A DNA stretch of 64,000 bases, from positions 434,001 through 498,000 of the forward strand of contig WLXD01000002.1 of NCBI GenBank assembly GCA_012103255.1, given 5' to 3'. Below, in pieces: positions 36,381 to 44,673 of this stretch. This DNA is from Acidobacteriota bacterium. Lineage in GTDB: Bacteria; Acidobacteriota; UBA890; WLXD01. The notes under the pieces were generated by a model that was not told the DNA's origin, searched no databases, and was given only the letters and a program-made list of their open reading frames with translations. The position numbers were made by a program, and so were the translations under genes. Position 1 is the stretch's first letter, and every line of letters starts with the position of its first letter.

Positions 36381-37518
36381 GATTCCGCTCACCGATCTCG
36401 TTCTTGGCGATGAAGAGATTAACGCCGTCGCCGAAGTATTGCGGTCGGGCTGGCTGACATCCGGTGCGCGCACCCGTGCATTCGAGGAGCGTTTCGCCGA
36501 GTTAACGGGCGCTGCCCATGCGTACGCTGTGAGTAGCTGCACCGCGGCCCTTCACCTGGTTTTCGCCGGGCTGGACCTGGGACCCGGCGACGAGGTGATC
36601 TGCCCCGACCTGACCTTCGTAGCGACCGCCAACGCCGTCCGATACACGGGCGCCGAGCCCGTTCTGGCCGCACCTCTTTCGCGTACCGATCTGACGCTCG
36701 ACCCTGCCGACGTTGCGGCTCGGATCACACCGAACACCCGCGGCATCTGCCTGATGCACTACGGCGGCTACGCCTGCGACCTCGACGCCTTCGAAGAACT
36801 CGCGCGCGAGCACGGGCTTTGGATCGTCGAGGACTGCGCTCACGCCCCCCTCGGTCACGGCCGACTGGCAGGCTCGCGGAAGCCGCTCGGACGATTCGGC
36901 GTCGCCGGCTGCTTCAGCCTGTTCGGCACCAAGAACGTCTCCACTGGCGAAGGCGGTCTTGTCATCACCGATGATCCGGAACTCGGCGAGCGGATCGACC
37001 GGATGCGCACTCACGGCGTCACCGTGCCGACGTACGACCGACACCGGAAACCTATCTTCGGCTACTCGGTGCAGGACCTCGGCTTCAACTATCGATTTGA
37101 CGACCTGCGGGCCGCGGTCGGGATCTGCCAGCTCGATCGGCTCGAAACGATCAATGCTCAACGCCGTGCCCTGGTGGACGGCTACCGCGACGCCCTTGGT
37201 CAGATCGCGGGCATCGAGGTGCCGTTCAGCGATCGATGTCTCGAAGACTCCGCTGCCCACCGGATGACGGTCCAGGTGCCCTACCCCGACACCGTCCGAG
37301 CCGTACTCCGCGAGCGCGGCATACAGACGAGCAAGCATTACGACCCGGTGAGCAGCTTCGCCACCTATGGCGGCCGACCCGACGGGCCTGCCGCTGCCGC
37401 CGCTCGCGACCTCGTGACGTTGCCGCTTGGCCCGCACATGACCGGTGCCGACGTTGAGCATGTGGCTGTCGAGTTGAAACAAACGCTGGCCGCCCTCGCC
37501 CGACGGAACGCGGCATGA
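36367..37518 (+). CDS. DegT/DnrJ/EryC1-type sugar aminotransferase
   Basis: 383 residues, typical length for the family. It begins IPLTDLVLGDEEINAVAEVL and holds SCTAALHLVFAGLDLGPGDE for cofactor phosphate contacts, the ring-stacking VEDCAHAPLG, and the PLP lysine Lys189 in LFGTKNVSTGEGGLVI. These enzymes transaminate a keto sugar (usually UDP- or TDP-linked), giving an amino sugar. Together with the epimerase and nucleotidyltransferase upstream this indicates synthesis of an activated amino sugar. The stop overlaps the next start (ATGA). Confidence 0.93.
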   Translation: MPPREIPLTDLVLGDEEINAVAEVLRSGWLTSGARTRAFEERFAELTGAAHAYAVSSCTAALHLVFAGLDLGPGDEVICPDLTFVATANAVRYTGAEPVLAAPLSRTDLTLDPADVAARITPNTRGICLMHYGGYACDLDAFEELAREHGLWIVEDCAHAPLGHGRLAGSRKPLGRFGVAGCFSLFGTKNVSTGEGGLVITDDPELGERIDRMRTHGVTVPTYDRHRKPIFGYSVQDLGFNYRFDDLRAAVGICQLDRLETINAQRRALVDGYRDALGQIAGIEVPFSDRCLEDSAAHRMTVQVPYPDTVRAVLRERGIQTSKHYDPVSSFATYGGRPDGPAAAAARDLVTLPLGPHMTGADVEHVAVELKQTLAALARRNAA

Positions 37519-38219
37519 GCGCGACACCTTCAAGCCTCACGACGATCGTGCCGGTCTACAACGAGGCAGTCGGGGTACAGGCGGCGATCGAACACATTCA
37601 TGCCGAGGCCCGCCTCCGTTTCGCCGATCACCAACTCTTGATTATCGAGAGCGGTAGTACTGACGGCTCAGCGGAGATCTGCGACCAACTCGCGGGGCGA
37701 CTCGAGGGCGTCGAGGTGATTCATCAGGCGGCGCGCGAGGGGTTCGGCTCCGCCCTTCGACTTGGCTTCGCCGCAGCACGGAAAGACCTGGTCTGGGTTG
37801 TGTCTTCGGACCTGCCCTTCCCGCTCGACGCAATCGACCAGGCGATTCCACTGGTTGCCGAACACGATTGCGTCCTCAGCTACCGCTGCGATGACGACCG
37901 CACGCTATTCCGCAAGGGACAGTCCTGGGCCTACAACACGCTGGCCCGTACGGTGTTATCGCTTGGCGCCCGACACGTGAACTCGCAGTCCAAGCTCTAT
38001 CGGAGAGCCACGATCCAATCTCTGCCGATCGTTTCCGACGGCTGGCTGATCGATACCGAGATCGTCTACCGACTGCAGCGAGCAAACGCGCGATGTTCGG
38101 AGATCCCCGTGCCGCTCACCGAACGGACGACTGGGGAGTCCACACTCGTACCGACACAACCGCTGATCAGCTTGCGAGAGCTTCTTTCGTTCGCCTGGTC
38201 GGAGCGGACTGCGGCATGA
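37515..38219 (+). CDS. Family 2 glycosyltransferase
   Basis: 234-residue GT-A fold (TTIVPVYNEAVGVQAAIEHI). The usual D-x-G-S-x-D is seen as IESGSTDGSAEI and the DxD-like site as VSSDLPFP, so both motifs are somewhat degenerate. No C-terminal membrane helices, unlike ArnC or DPM-type polyprenyl-phosphate transferases, although the NE..gs.ALR pattern is of that group. Probably transfers the amino sugar made by the operon. ATGA overlaps on both sides. Confidence 0.85.
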   Translation: MSATPSSLTTIVPVYNEAVGVQAAIEHIHAEARLRFADHQLLIIESGSTDGSAEICDQLAGRLEGVEVIHQAAREGFGSALRLGFAAARKDLVWVVSSDLPFPLDAIDQAIPLVAEHDCVLSYRCDDDRTLFRKGQSWAYNTLARTVLSLGARHVNSQSKLYRRATIQSLPIVSDGWLIDTEIVYRLQRANARCSEIPVPLTERTTGESTLVPTQPLISLRELLSFAWSERTAA

Positions 38220-39202
38220 AGCGCGTTCTGCTCAACGCGGACGACTTCGGCCTGGCGCCCGCGATCAACGAGGCCGTGCTCATCGCGGCGCACGCGGGCC
38301 TGATCAGAAGCACGTCGTTGAGCGTCAATCACTGCGCGGCCGAGCCAGCCGGCCACGTCGCGGCCGCTCTTCCGGACCTCGGAGTTGGACTGCACATAAC
38401 GCTGGTCGAGGAGCACCCTGTCGTGGCTCCGGCAGAGGTGCCCACACTGGCGGATCATCGTGGGCTCTTGCCGAAATCGGGATCGCTCTTCGCCGCGCGC
38501 TGGGCGGCGGGCCGAATCTCGGCCAAGGATGTCCGGCGCGAAGTTGCCGCGCAGTGGGACCGGCTGGAAGATTTCGGTATCTGCGCGACCCACTTCGATT
38601 CGCACGACCACGTCCATGTGCTGCCCGGCATCTTCGAGCTCTGTCTCGATGAGGCCGCTCGACGAGGCGTGCGTCGAGTACGCATTCCTCTGGAGGCCAG
38701 CGCCCCGGAGCCGGTCGGTCTACGCCGTCGCTGCGAGAACGTCGCGTTGTCCAGATTCGCACGGCGCGCTGCACGCGTAGCGACGGCCCGCGGGTTTACA
38801 TTCCCGGACTCATTCATGGGCTTCTTCGGCGCGGGACAGCTCGATGCGAGCGCTCTGGAACGGCGTGTTCGCCTTTGCGGCTCAGGGACTACCGAGATCG
38901 CTATGCACCCCGCCATGAGGAACCCGCCCCGGGACGATATGGCGGGATGGGGCTACAACTGGCGCGCGGAATTCGACGCGCTGCGCTCACCCCTCGTGCG
39001 CGGCGCCTTCGATGACTCCACCGCCACGCTCACCGGATACTCGGACCTCGAGTCCGCCCGGCCCTTCGCCGAGCCTCCTGACGGCTGGCGATCTAGAAGC
39101 CGTAGGCGACGCGCAGATTCAGGAAGCTGTCCTGGCGGAAGAGTGCGAGGTTGTTGGTCGATGCGACGTTCACAAAGAACCGACCGTCGACCTCGAGTTT
39201 GA
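38216..39202 (+). CDS. YdjC/ChbG-type carbohydrate deacetylase
   Basis: Metal-dependent deacetylase, 328 residues as read. The metal ligands are in LLNADDFGLAPAINEA (Asp9, Asp10) and HFDSHDHVHVLPG; the fold continues to IAMHPAMRNPP. Family members remove acetyl from N-acetylated sugars, so it fits as the last step of an amino-sugar operon. The last 37 or so codons (from 39093) overlap the convergent barrel gene and look non-native; a one-base removal in the C-rich stretch at about 39058-39064 would give a stop at 39079-39081 and remove the overlap. Start overlaps the glycosyltransferase stop (ATGA). Confidence 0.85.
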   Translation: MKRVLLNADDFGLAPAINEAVLIAAHAGLIRSTSLSVNHCAAEPAGHVAAALPDLGVGLHITLVEEHPVVAPAEVPTLADHRGLLPKSGSLFAARWAAGRISAKDVRREVAAQWDRLEDFGICATHFDSHDHVHVLPGIFELCLDEAARRGVRRVRIPLEASAPEPVGLRRRCENVALSRFARRAARVATARGFTFPDSFMGFFGAGQLDASALERRVRLCGSGTTEIAMHPAMRNPPRDDMAGWGYNWRAEFDALRSPLVRGAFDDSTATLTGYSDLESARPFAEPPDGWRSRSRRRRADSGSCPGGRVRGCWSMRRSQRTDRRPRV

Positions 39203-40313
39203 GTCGATTGCTTATGCGGCGCTCCACTTCGAGGCGCGCGGCGATCGAACCGTCGCGCAGATCGACGACGGCTCCTGCCAGGGCCTGGGTGTCCCAGACG
39301 TCGTTGAGCGCGAGTCGTGTGCCCACGAAGATGTCGCGGTCGAAGAGAGTCACGGCCGCAGAGTCATCGCGGCCATCCACAAGAAACTCGGTGAGCAGTC
39401 CCAGATCAGCCGAGCCGAACGCCTGAAACAGCGTGTATTCTACGCCAGCCACGGCCGCGCCAAACGTGCGCCCATCGCCTTCACGCACGAGGCCCTCGAA
39501 TTTCCATAGCCAGGCGTTCTGCGTCCACTGAACGTCAACGCCGACCTGACTGATCTCCCGGTACACGGCCTGGGTACGCGGCATACGATCTGGCCGCTCT
39601 CCTGGCACAACGCGAAACGAGGCCTCCCGATTGGTGCCTCGGAAGACATGGACGCCGAGATCGAAGTCGCCGATGTAGTGCGAGTAGCGAAGCGCGAAGT
39701 CGACATCTCGCCGGCCGTCCGGGTAGTAGGCCTCGTCGACGACCTTGAGCGGCAAGCCAAGACGTCCGTCCGCGCCCGGGAGTGTCATTTGACGGAAACC
39801 GAGGAGAACGAAGCCGTCGAGCCGGCCCCAGTCGCGTTGCCAGCCCACCTGGATCATTCCCTGCCCGAGCTTGTCCTCTCCGTCCACGTCCTCCACGAAG
39901 TCGATTTGATTGATGACGTCCACGAGGTGCCTTGACTCGGCCACGCCCCAGAACACGGTGTTCATCCCCACGAGCACTTCAACGTCGCCGGTCGTGACCC
40001 GCCAGAAGGCCTCGCGGAGATCGAAGTGCGTCCTCTCGGAGTCGCGGCTATCGACCCGGACGAACGGCGTCACTCTGAACTGGTGACGTCGATCCGAAGT
40101 GCGGAACCGGAATTCCGGCTGAAATGCGAGAGATGCCTGGACCCCGTTGAACTGAGAGGTTGATGCGGGCTCCTCGAGAAAAGCGCGAGCTTCTCCGGCC
40201 AGGAAGCCGGCGACGTCGAATCCCTGCGCGAGCGCCGCGCCTGGCGCGACGACGGCGAATGCCGCCACCGCGCCGAGACGGAGCCCCAGCCGAGGGCCGA
40301 GCACCAGGTTCAT
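39093..40313 (-). CDS. Outer-membrane beta-barrel partner of the RND exporter
   Basis: 406 residues with a signal peptide (LGAVAAFAVVAPGAALAQGF) and then alternating amphipathic strands to a C-terminal aromatic residue (LNLRVAYGF), the signature of outer-membrane barrels. Segments such as VGMNTVFWGVAESRHLVDVI and NQIDFVEDVDGEDKLGQGMI resemble DUF1302-like porins. Its start overlaps the RND gene stop by 4 bp (ATGA), so the two are co-translated. It probably provides the outer-membrane leg or a receptor for the exporter substrate. Confidence 0.75.
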   Translation of the reverse strand: MNLVLGPRLGLRLGAVAAFAVVAPGAALAQGFDVAGFLAGEARAFLEEPASTSQFNGVQASLAFQPEFRFRTSDRRHQFRVTPFVRVDSRDSERTHFDLREAFWRVTTGDVEVLVGMNTVFWGVAESRHLVDVINQIDFVEDVDGEDKLGQGMIQVGWQRDWGRLDGFVLLGFRQMTLPGADGRLGLPLKVVDEAYYPDGRRDVDFALRYSHYIGDFDLGVHVFRGTNREASFRVVPGERPDRMPRTQAVYREISQVGVDVQWTQNAWLWKFEGLVREGDGRTFGAAVAGVEYTLFQAFGSADLGLLTEFLVDGRDDSAAVTLFDRDIFVGTRLALNDVWDTQALAGAVVDLRDGSIAARLEVERRISNRLKLEVDGRFFVNVASTNNLALFRQDSFLNLRVAYGF

Positions 40314-43300
40314 CGCGCGCGCTCCAGGGCTCCGCGCTCGAAGTCCCGATCGCCTAGGCCGGCGTCAAACTCGTAGTCACCGTACACGAGGTCGGTCGAC
40401 TTCCCGGTCTGATGGTTGCGCATTTCCATCCGCTGCGGCCGCCAGAAGCTGCCGTCGTACTGGCGATAGTCCACGAGCTCCAGAGTCTTGAGCAGATCCC
40501 CGCGGCGATCGTAGAAGTCCACCCGACGAACCTGGAAGTCTCGCTGGTCGACCCACGACTCCTGTCGGCTGTAGCCGCTGTGCTCATATCGAGGCGTCCG
40601 CTCCACCACGTCGCACACGAGGTCGCCGCAGGCTTCCTCGCGCAGCCACCGGTAGTCGTACTTGCCGAGCTCGAGAGCAGTGAAATCCTCGAACGCAAAC
40701 TCGCTACCCACGAAGGGACCCGACTTGTTCACAGACGAGATGCGCTTCACGCGCTTGAGGGCTGGTAAGTAGAGCCACTGATCATCCGGGTCGAGAATCT
40801 TGGCGTGCGACAGCAACGCCGTGCCCTCGATATCCCGTGGCGAATCGAAGATCACGACGCTGCGATCGCCAAGATCCTCGTCAATCACCTCGAGCGTACG
40901 TATGACGAGTTCGCGCGTGCTCTCGGCGCCGGCCGCGTTTCGCAGGAGCATCTTCAGAGCCACGATGCTGTCGCTGAACCCTCTGTCGCTGAAGTCACTC
41001 CGAGCAGCGATGGCGCGACCCTTCTTCACCGGATCGACCTCTTCGAGGTAGGACGCGGGAGATGTCGTCTGCGCCATTGCCGTCGGCGAGAACGCCGCCA
41101 GGCCGATCAAACCGGCCAGCAATACGGACGTAGCTTTACCAAGTTGCAGTTTCATCGAATCGATCTCCGTGGATCGCGAGCGGTGACCCACCATGAGCAG
41201 GGCCGGCAGCAGGAACAGATCAACGGCCAGGGCGAGGACGATCGCGATGGTCGTCAGCAACCCCATCTGCGCGTTGATCCGGAAAGTCGAGAACGCCAAC
41301 ACCGCGAACCCAAACGCCAGGATCACGGTCGTCGAGACAAGTGCGGTGCCCACCGTGTCGAAGGCGTAGCGAATGGCTTCCGGGCGGTCCAGTTGCTCCT
41401 CGCGACGGGCGCGGAGGTACTTCGTTAGGAAATGGACGGTGTCGTCCACGACAATGCCGAGCGAAGTCGCCGAAACCGTCGCGGCCGCCATTCCCACCTC
41501 GCGCACCAGCAGCGCCCATACACCGAACGTCATGAGGATCGGCACGGCATTGGGAATGAGACTCAGCGCGCCGATGGCGAAGCTACGCAGCGCGATCATC
41601 ATCACGCCGGCGATCAAGATGATCGCGATGACGTTGCCCCCCAACATGCTCTCGATGTTGCGCTGTGAGATGTACGCGAACATCACAGCGGCCCCGGTGG
41701 GCGCGGTGTACATGTAGTCGGGGGCTTCGGAGCCCAGCCACAGCTGCGCGCGGTCGAGGAAGGCTCGAACCTCGCTGGTAGGCATCCCGCTCAACGTCGC
41801 GGTAACCCGTGTCGAGGACTTGTCGATGCTGATCCGATCGTTCAGGTCGAGGCCATAAGGCAGTGACAGCTCGTACAGGAGTAGGTACTGCGCCGCCAGG
41901 TCCCTCTCGGCCGGCAGTGCGTACCACTCGTCGGAGTCGCCATGCATGTTGCGGTTCAGCCGCTTGATGACATCCGAGTACGAGTAAACGTGATCCACCT
42001 CGGGCTGCGTCCGCAGCCAACTCGCGAAGCGATCGAGGCCGTCAAGATACGCGGGTTCGCTGATTCCTTCGGCGCTCTCCGCGGGAACCGAGAACTCGAT
42101 CAAGTAGATCCCCGTGAGGTTCTCCATTCCCCACTCGGCATCACCGCGGAAGTCGACCCGGTGGTCGAAGTACTTGACGAACTGATCCTCGAGCTGGATC
42201 GCGGGCAGCCACGCGATCAGAACGATCGCGATGGTCCCCGACACGGCCAGCACGAGCCGGTGGCGGGTCGTGACCAGATCGGCCATGCGCATCAGCACAC
42301 CGTGCAGGCGCGCCCCGGAATCCACACGTTTGGGGGCGCGGAGCGGGGTCAGGCTCAGGAACGCCGGCAGGAACACCACCGAGTAACCGAGCGCCGCGGT
42401 GATTCCGACGGCCGTGATGTTGCCGAGCTCACGGAACGGCGGCGCATCGGAGAAGTTCAGACTCAGGAAACCGATCACGGTCGTGACGCTCGTGATCGCA
42501 ACCGGCAACAGGTTGATCCGCAGGGCCTCCCGGATGGCCGAAATCTTATCGGCGCCATCGCGCATCTTGTGCAACGCGCTCACCAGCAGATGCACCGAGT
42601 CGGCGATCCCGAGGGTCATGATGATGACGGGCGCTGTGAGGTTAATCGGATTGAGCTTGATGCCGAGATACCCGGCCACGCCAAGTGCGGTGAGCGAGGA
42701 AAAGGCGATCACCAGCAGGGTCCCGATGGTTCCGGCCGCGCTTCGCAGCACGACGGTCATCAACACCACCAGGGCAAGGAACATCCCGGGCATCAGAGTC
42801 GTGGCATCGGTTTGCCCGGCCTCAGCGAAGGCGTTATTGAGCATCGACACTCCTGTCAGCCCAACCCTGAGCCCGGGGAACCTCTGCCGCATCTGGTCGG
42901 CGAGGTCACGCGCGTGCCCGACTGCCGCGGGCACCTCCGCGAGGCTTTCCTCGGGATACTGGAGCGTGACGTTGACCCCTGTTGTGCGCGCGTCTGGCGC
43001 GATCAAGTTGCCGACGAGCAACGGTTCGGCCAAAGCCACGTCACGCCGCTCCGCCAGGTAGGCGGACGTCCTCGACGCGGCGTTGCGTGCGAGATCTTCC
43101 ACAGTGAGGTCATCACCGTCGGCCCAGCTATGCTGGAAATTCGTGATCGAATCGACGCGGATGGCGAACGGAATCCGCCACGCCTCCGCCGTGAGCCACT
43201 CGATGCCTTCCAGTAGCTCAGGGTCGAAGACATCACCTTCGGCCGGTTGCACGACGAACATGACGTTGTCGTTCTTCGTGTAGGTGTTCTGGAACTCGTC

Positions 43301-43492
43301 GAACGCCACCAGGTCAGGGTTCTCCGGCGAGAAGAACACCCGGTAGTTATTCGAGAACTCCAGGAACCGAACACCGCTGCCGGCGGCGGCCATCACTGCC
43401 AGCGCGAGCAATACCACCAACCAGGGGCGTGTCGTGGTGAATAGCCCCAGCGCTCTGGCGGTCCCGTCAGATTGCTTGCCTTTCGAAGTCAT
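40310..43492 (-). CDS. RND/MMPL transporter fused to LolA-like periplasmic domain
   Basis: 1060 residues. Residues 1-775 are an MMPL/HpnN-type RND pump: membrane helix 1 (PWLVVLLALAVMAAAGSGVR), two five-helix blocks starting near 230 (TLMPGMFLALVVLMTVVLRS, APVIIMTLGIADSVHLLVSA) and near 620 (ATSLGIVVDDTVHFLTKYLR). Residues 780-1060 are an outer-membrane lipoprotein-sorting (LolA-like) domain that begins with its own signal peptide (LLAGLIGLAAFSPTAMAQ). The internal ATG at 41155 has GGAG at 41165-41168, so the periplasmic protein may also be made alone. Proton-driven export of a hydrophobic molecule is inferred. Controlled by the upstream TetR. Confidence 0.87.
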   Translation of the reverse strand: MTSKGKQSDGTARALGLFTTTRPWLVVLLALAVMAAAGSGVRFLEFSNNYRVFFSPENPDLVAFDEFQNTYTKNDNVMFVVQPAEGDVFDPELLEGIEWLTAEAWRIPFAIRVDSITNFQHSWADGDDLTVEDLARNAASRTSAYLAERRDVALAEPLLVGNLIAPDARTTGVNVTLQYPEESLAEVPAAVGHARDLADQMRQRFPGLRVGLTGVSMLNNAFAEAGQTDATTLMPGMFLALVVLMTVVLRSAAGTIGTLLVIAFSSLTALGVAGYLGIKLNPINLTAPVIIMTLGIADSVHLLVSALHKMRDGADKISAIREALRINLLPVAITSVTTVIGFLSLNFSDAPPFRELGNITAVGITAALGYSVVFLPAFLSLTPLRAPKRVDSGARLHGVLMRMADLVTTRHRLVLAVSGTIAIVLIAWLPAIQLEDQFVKYFDHRVDFRGDAEWGMENLTGIYLIEFSVPAESAEGISEPAYLDGLDRFASWLRTQPEVDHVYSYSDVIKRLNRNMHGDSDEWYALPAERDLAAQYLLLYELSLPYGLDLNDRISIDKSSTRVTATLSGMPTSEVRAFLDRAQLWLGSEAPDYMYTAPTGAAVMFAYISQRNIESMLGGNVIAIILIAGVMMIALRSFAIGALSLIPNAVPILMTFGVWALLVREVGMAAATVSATSLGIVVDDTVHFLTKYLRARREEQLDRPEAIRYAFDTVGTALVSTTVILAFGFAVLAFSTFRINAQMGLLTTIAIVLALAVDLFLLPALLMVGHRSRSTEIDSMKLQLGKATSVLLAGLIGLAAFSPTAMAQTTSPASYLEEVDPVKKGRAIAARSDFSDRGFSDSIVALKMLLRNAAGAESTRELVIRTLEVIDEDLGDRSVVIFDSPRDIEGTALLSHAKILDPDDQWLYLPALKRVKRISSVNKSGPFVGSEFAFEDFTALELGKYDYRWLREEACGDLVCDVVERTPRYEHSGYSRQESWVDQRDFQVRRVDFYDRRGDLLKTLELVDYRQYDGSFWRPQRMEMRNHQTGKSTDLVYGDYEFDAGLGDRDFERGALERAR

Positions 43493-43538
43493 CGCCGCGT
43501 CTCCCGATTCAGTGAGTGTGTGTAGTGCTAGTTACTGG

Positions 43539-43564
43539 AAACATGGACCAAACGGTCCATGTTT
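43539..43564. promoter_or_regulatory. TetR operator before RND gene
   Basis: AAACATGGACC and GGTCCATGTTT form a perfect 11-bp inverted repeat with a 4-bp spacer, between the TetR stop and the RND start. Its core TGGACCGTTTGGTCCA (minus strand) matches the site before tetR at 12 of 16 positions, so one repressor probably acts at both. Confidence 0.7.
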
Positions 43565-43576
43565 GATCAAAAAAAA

Positions 43577-44167
43577 TCACGCCGCCGCCAGGGCCGCCCG
43601 CAATCCTCGGATCGCGGCGTGTCCGAATTCCAAATCGCGCTCAGCCTTCAGCAACAGCGCCGTTCCCTGAACCGTGCTGATCACCAAACTCGCCAAGGCC
43701 TCCACATCGGTGTCTGAGCGCAACTCACCGAGCTCGCGTGCTCGTTGCAACGCCTCAAGCACCGCCCCCCTGATTGTCGCGACACCTGCGCGGGCCATCG
43801 CCGCCACCTCATCGTCGCGTCCGCCAAGTTCGGCGATCGTGTTGCCCACCAGGCAACCGCAGTCGCAGTGCTCCTCGTCATTCTCCATCTCGTGCAGTAG
43901 CCGCTCGAGATTCGCCATCGGAGATCCGGGCGCTCGCAGCACCTCCCTCACGTAGGCGATACGACGAAGGCCGTATTCGCGCAGGGCGGTGAGGAAAAGT
44001 TCGCGCTTGTTGCCGAACGTGTCGTACATGCTCTGTCGGCCAATACCCATCGCCTCGAGCAGATCGGACACGCCGGTGGCCTCGTAGCCCTTCCGCCAGA
44101 ACAGCTCCAGCGCGGCCTCGAGCGCTCGCTCGCGATCGAATTGCTTGTCGGGTCCTCGGGGTGTCAT
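43577..44167 (-). CDS. TetR/AcrR-family repressor
   Basis: 196 residues from the ATG at 44167 (MTPRGPDKQFDRERALEAAL); a frame start at 44203 would overlap the operator and is less likely. N-terminal HTH: LFWRKGYEATGVSDLLEAMG, then IGRQSMYDTFGNKRELF. The C-terminal ligand domain has the CGCLVGNTIAELGG segment seen in many AcrR-like proteins that sense small hydrophobic compounds. It lies upstream of, and in line with, the RND/barrel operon and is expected to repress it. Confidence 0.92.
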   Translation of the reverse strand: MTPRGPDKQFDRERALEAALELFWRKGYEATGVSDLLEAMGIGRQSMYDTFGNKRELFLTALREYGLRRIAYVREVLRAPGSPMANLERLLHEMENDEEHCDCGCLVGNTIAELGGRDDEVAAMARAGVATIRGAVLEALQRARELGELRSDTDVEALASLVISTVQGTALLLKAERDLEFGHAAIRGLRAALAAA

Positions 44168-44186
44168 GAGCGCGACTGTAGCAAAC

Positions 44187-44202
44187 CTAGAACGATCGGT
44201 CA
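44187..44202. promoter_or_regulatory. TetR self-operator
   Basis: TAGAACGATCGGTCAA (minus strand TTGACCGATCGTTCTA) is an imperfect 16-bp dyad with a CGATCG centre, 20 bp before the TetR start. It shares the T-N-GACCG-N-T spacing of the 43539-43564 operator. Confidence 0.5.
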
Positions 44203-44310
44203 AGGAATCTGCCCGACGATCAAAGCCTCCCGACCAACCCTTTGCGAGCCGGCGGCATCTAATGTACCGTGTTCTATAGCACGCTTTGGAATAGATGGAG
44301 TTTGAACCTC

Positions 44311-44673
44311 ATGACAACTGAAGGCCCGCGCAAGCACTTGCCGCTTGCGCCACACGACTTCGAGATTCTGCTTTCACTCAGCCACGGCCCCATGCACGGC
44401 TACGCCACCATCACGGCGATTCGCGAACGCACGGGCGGTGACATGGTGCTCGGTACGAGCACCCTCTACGCAGCCGTCCGCCGTATGCGGCGTGCGGGCC
44501 TGATCGAGGAAGCCGGCGAACGTCCCGCGCAGTCCAACGGACCGCCACGGCGTTACTGGCGCATGACCGAGCGCGGTGACGAGGTGCTACGCCTCGAAGC
44601 CGACCGTATCCGACGTGCCGCGGCTGCAGCCGATTCGGTGCTGGGCGATTCCGCGGAGATGCGCAAGTCGTGA
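44311..44673 (+). CDS. PadR-family transcriptional regulator
   Basis: 120 residues from the ATG at 44311 (MTTEGPRKHLPLAPHDFEIL); the frame is open from 44269. PadR marks: MHGYATITAIRERTGGDMVL, STLYAAVRRMRRAGLIEEAG and the wing PPRRYWRMTERGDEVLRLEA. Its stop overlaps the GTG of the next ADOP (GTGA). No strong dyad was found upstream; only a weak CGTG-N8-CACG around a CTATAG. Confidence 0.92.
   Translation: MTTEGPRKHLPLAPHDFEILLSLSHGPMHGYATITAIRERTGGDMVLGTSTLYAAVRRMRRAGLIEEAGERPAQSNGPPRRYWRMTERGDEVLRLEADRIRRAAAAADSVLGDSAEMRKS

Noticed and set aside
36502-37533. 343-codon antisense frame in the DegT gene
   Set aside because: No motif, and the sense gene is a canonical aminotransferase with operon overlaps.
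41942-43216. 424-codon frame opposite the RND gene
   Set aside because: Translation is Gln/His/Arg-rich without structure; the RND frame has clear helices and motifs.
44258-44284. CGTG-N8-CACG around CTATAG as operator of the PadR at 44311
   Set aside because: Arms of only 4 bp; symmetry too weak compared with the other PadR dyads.
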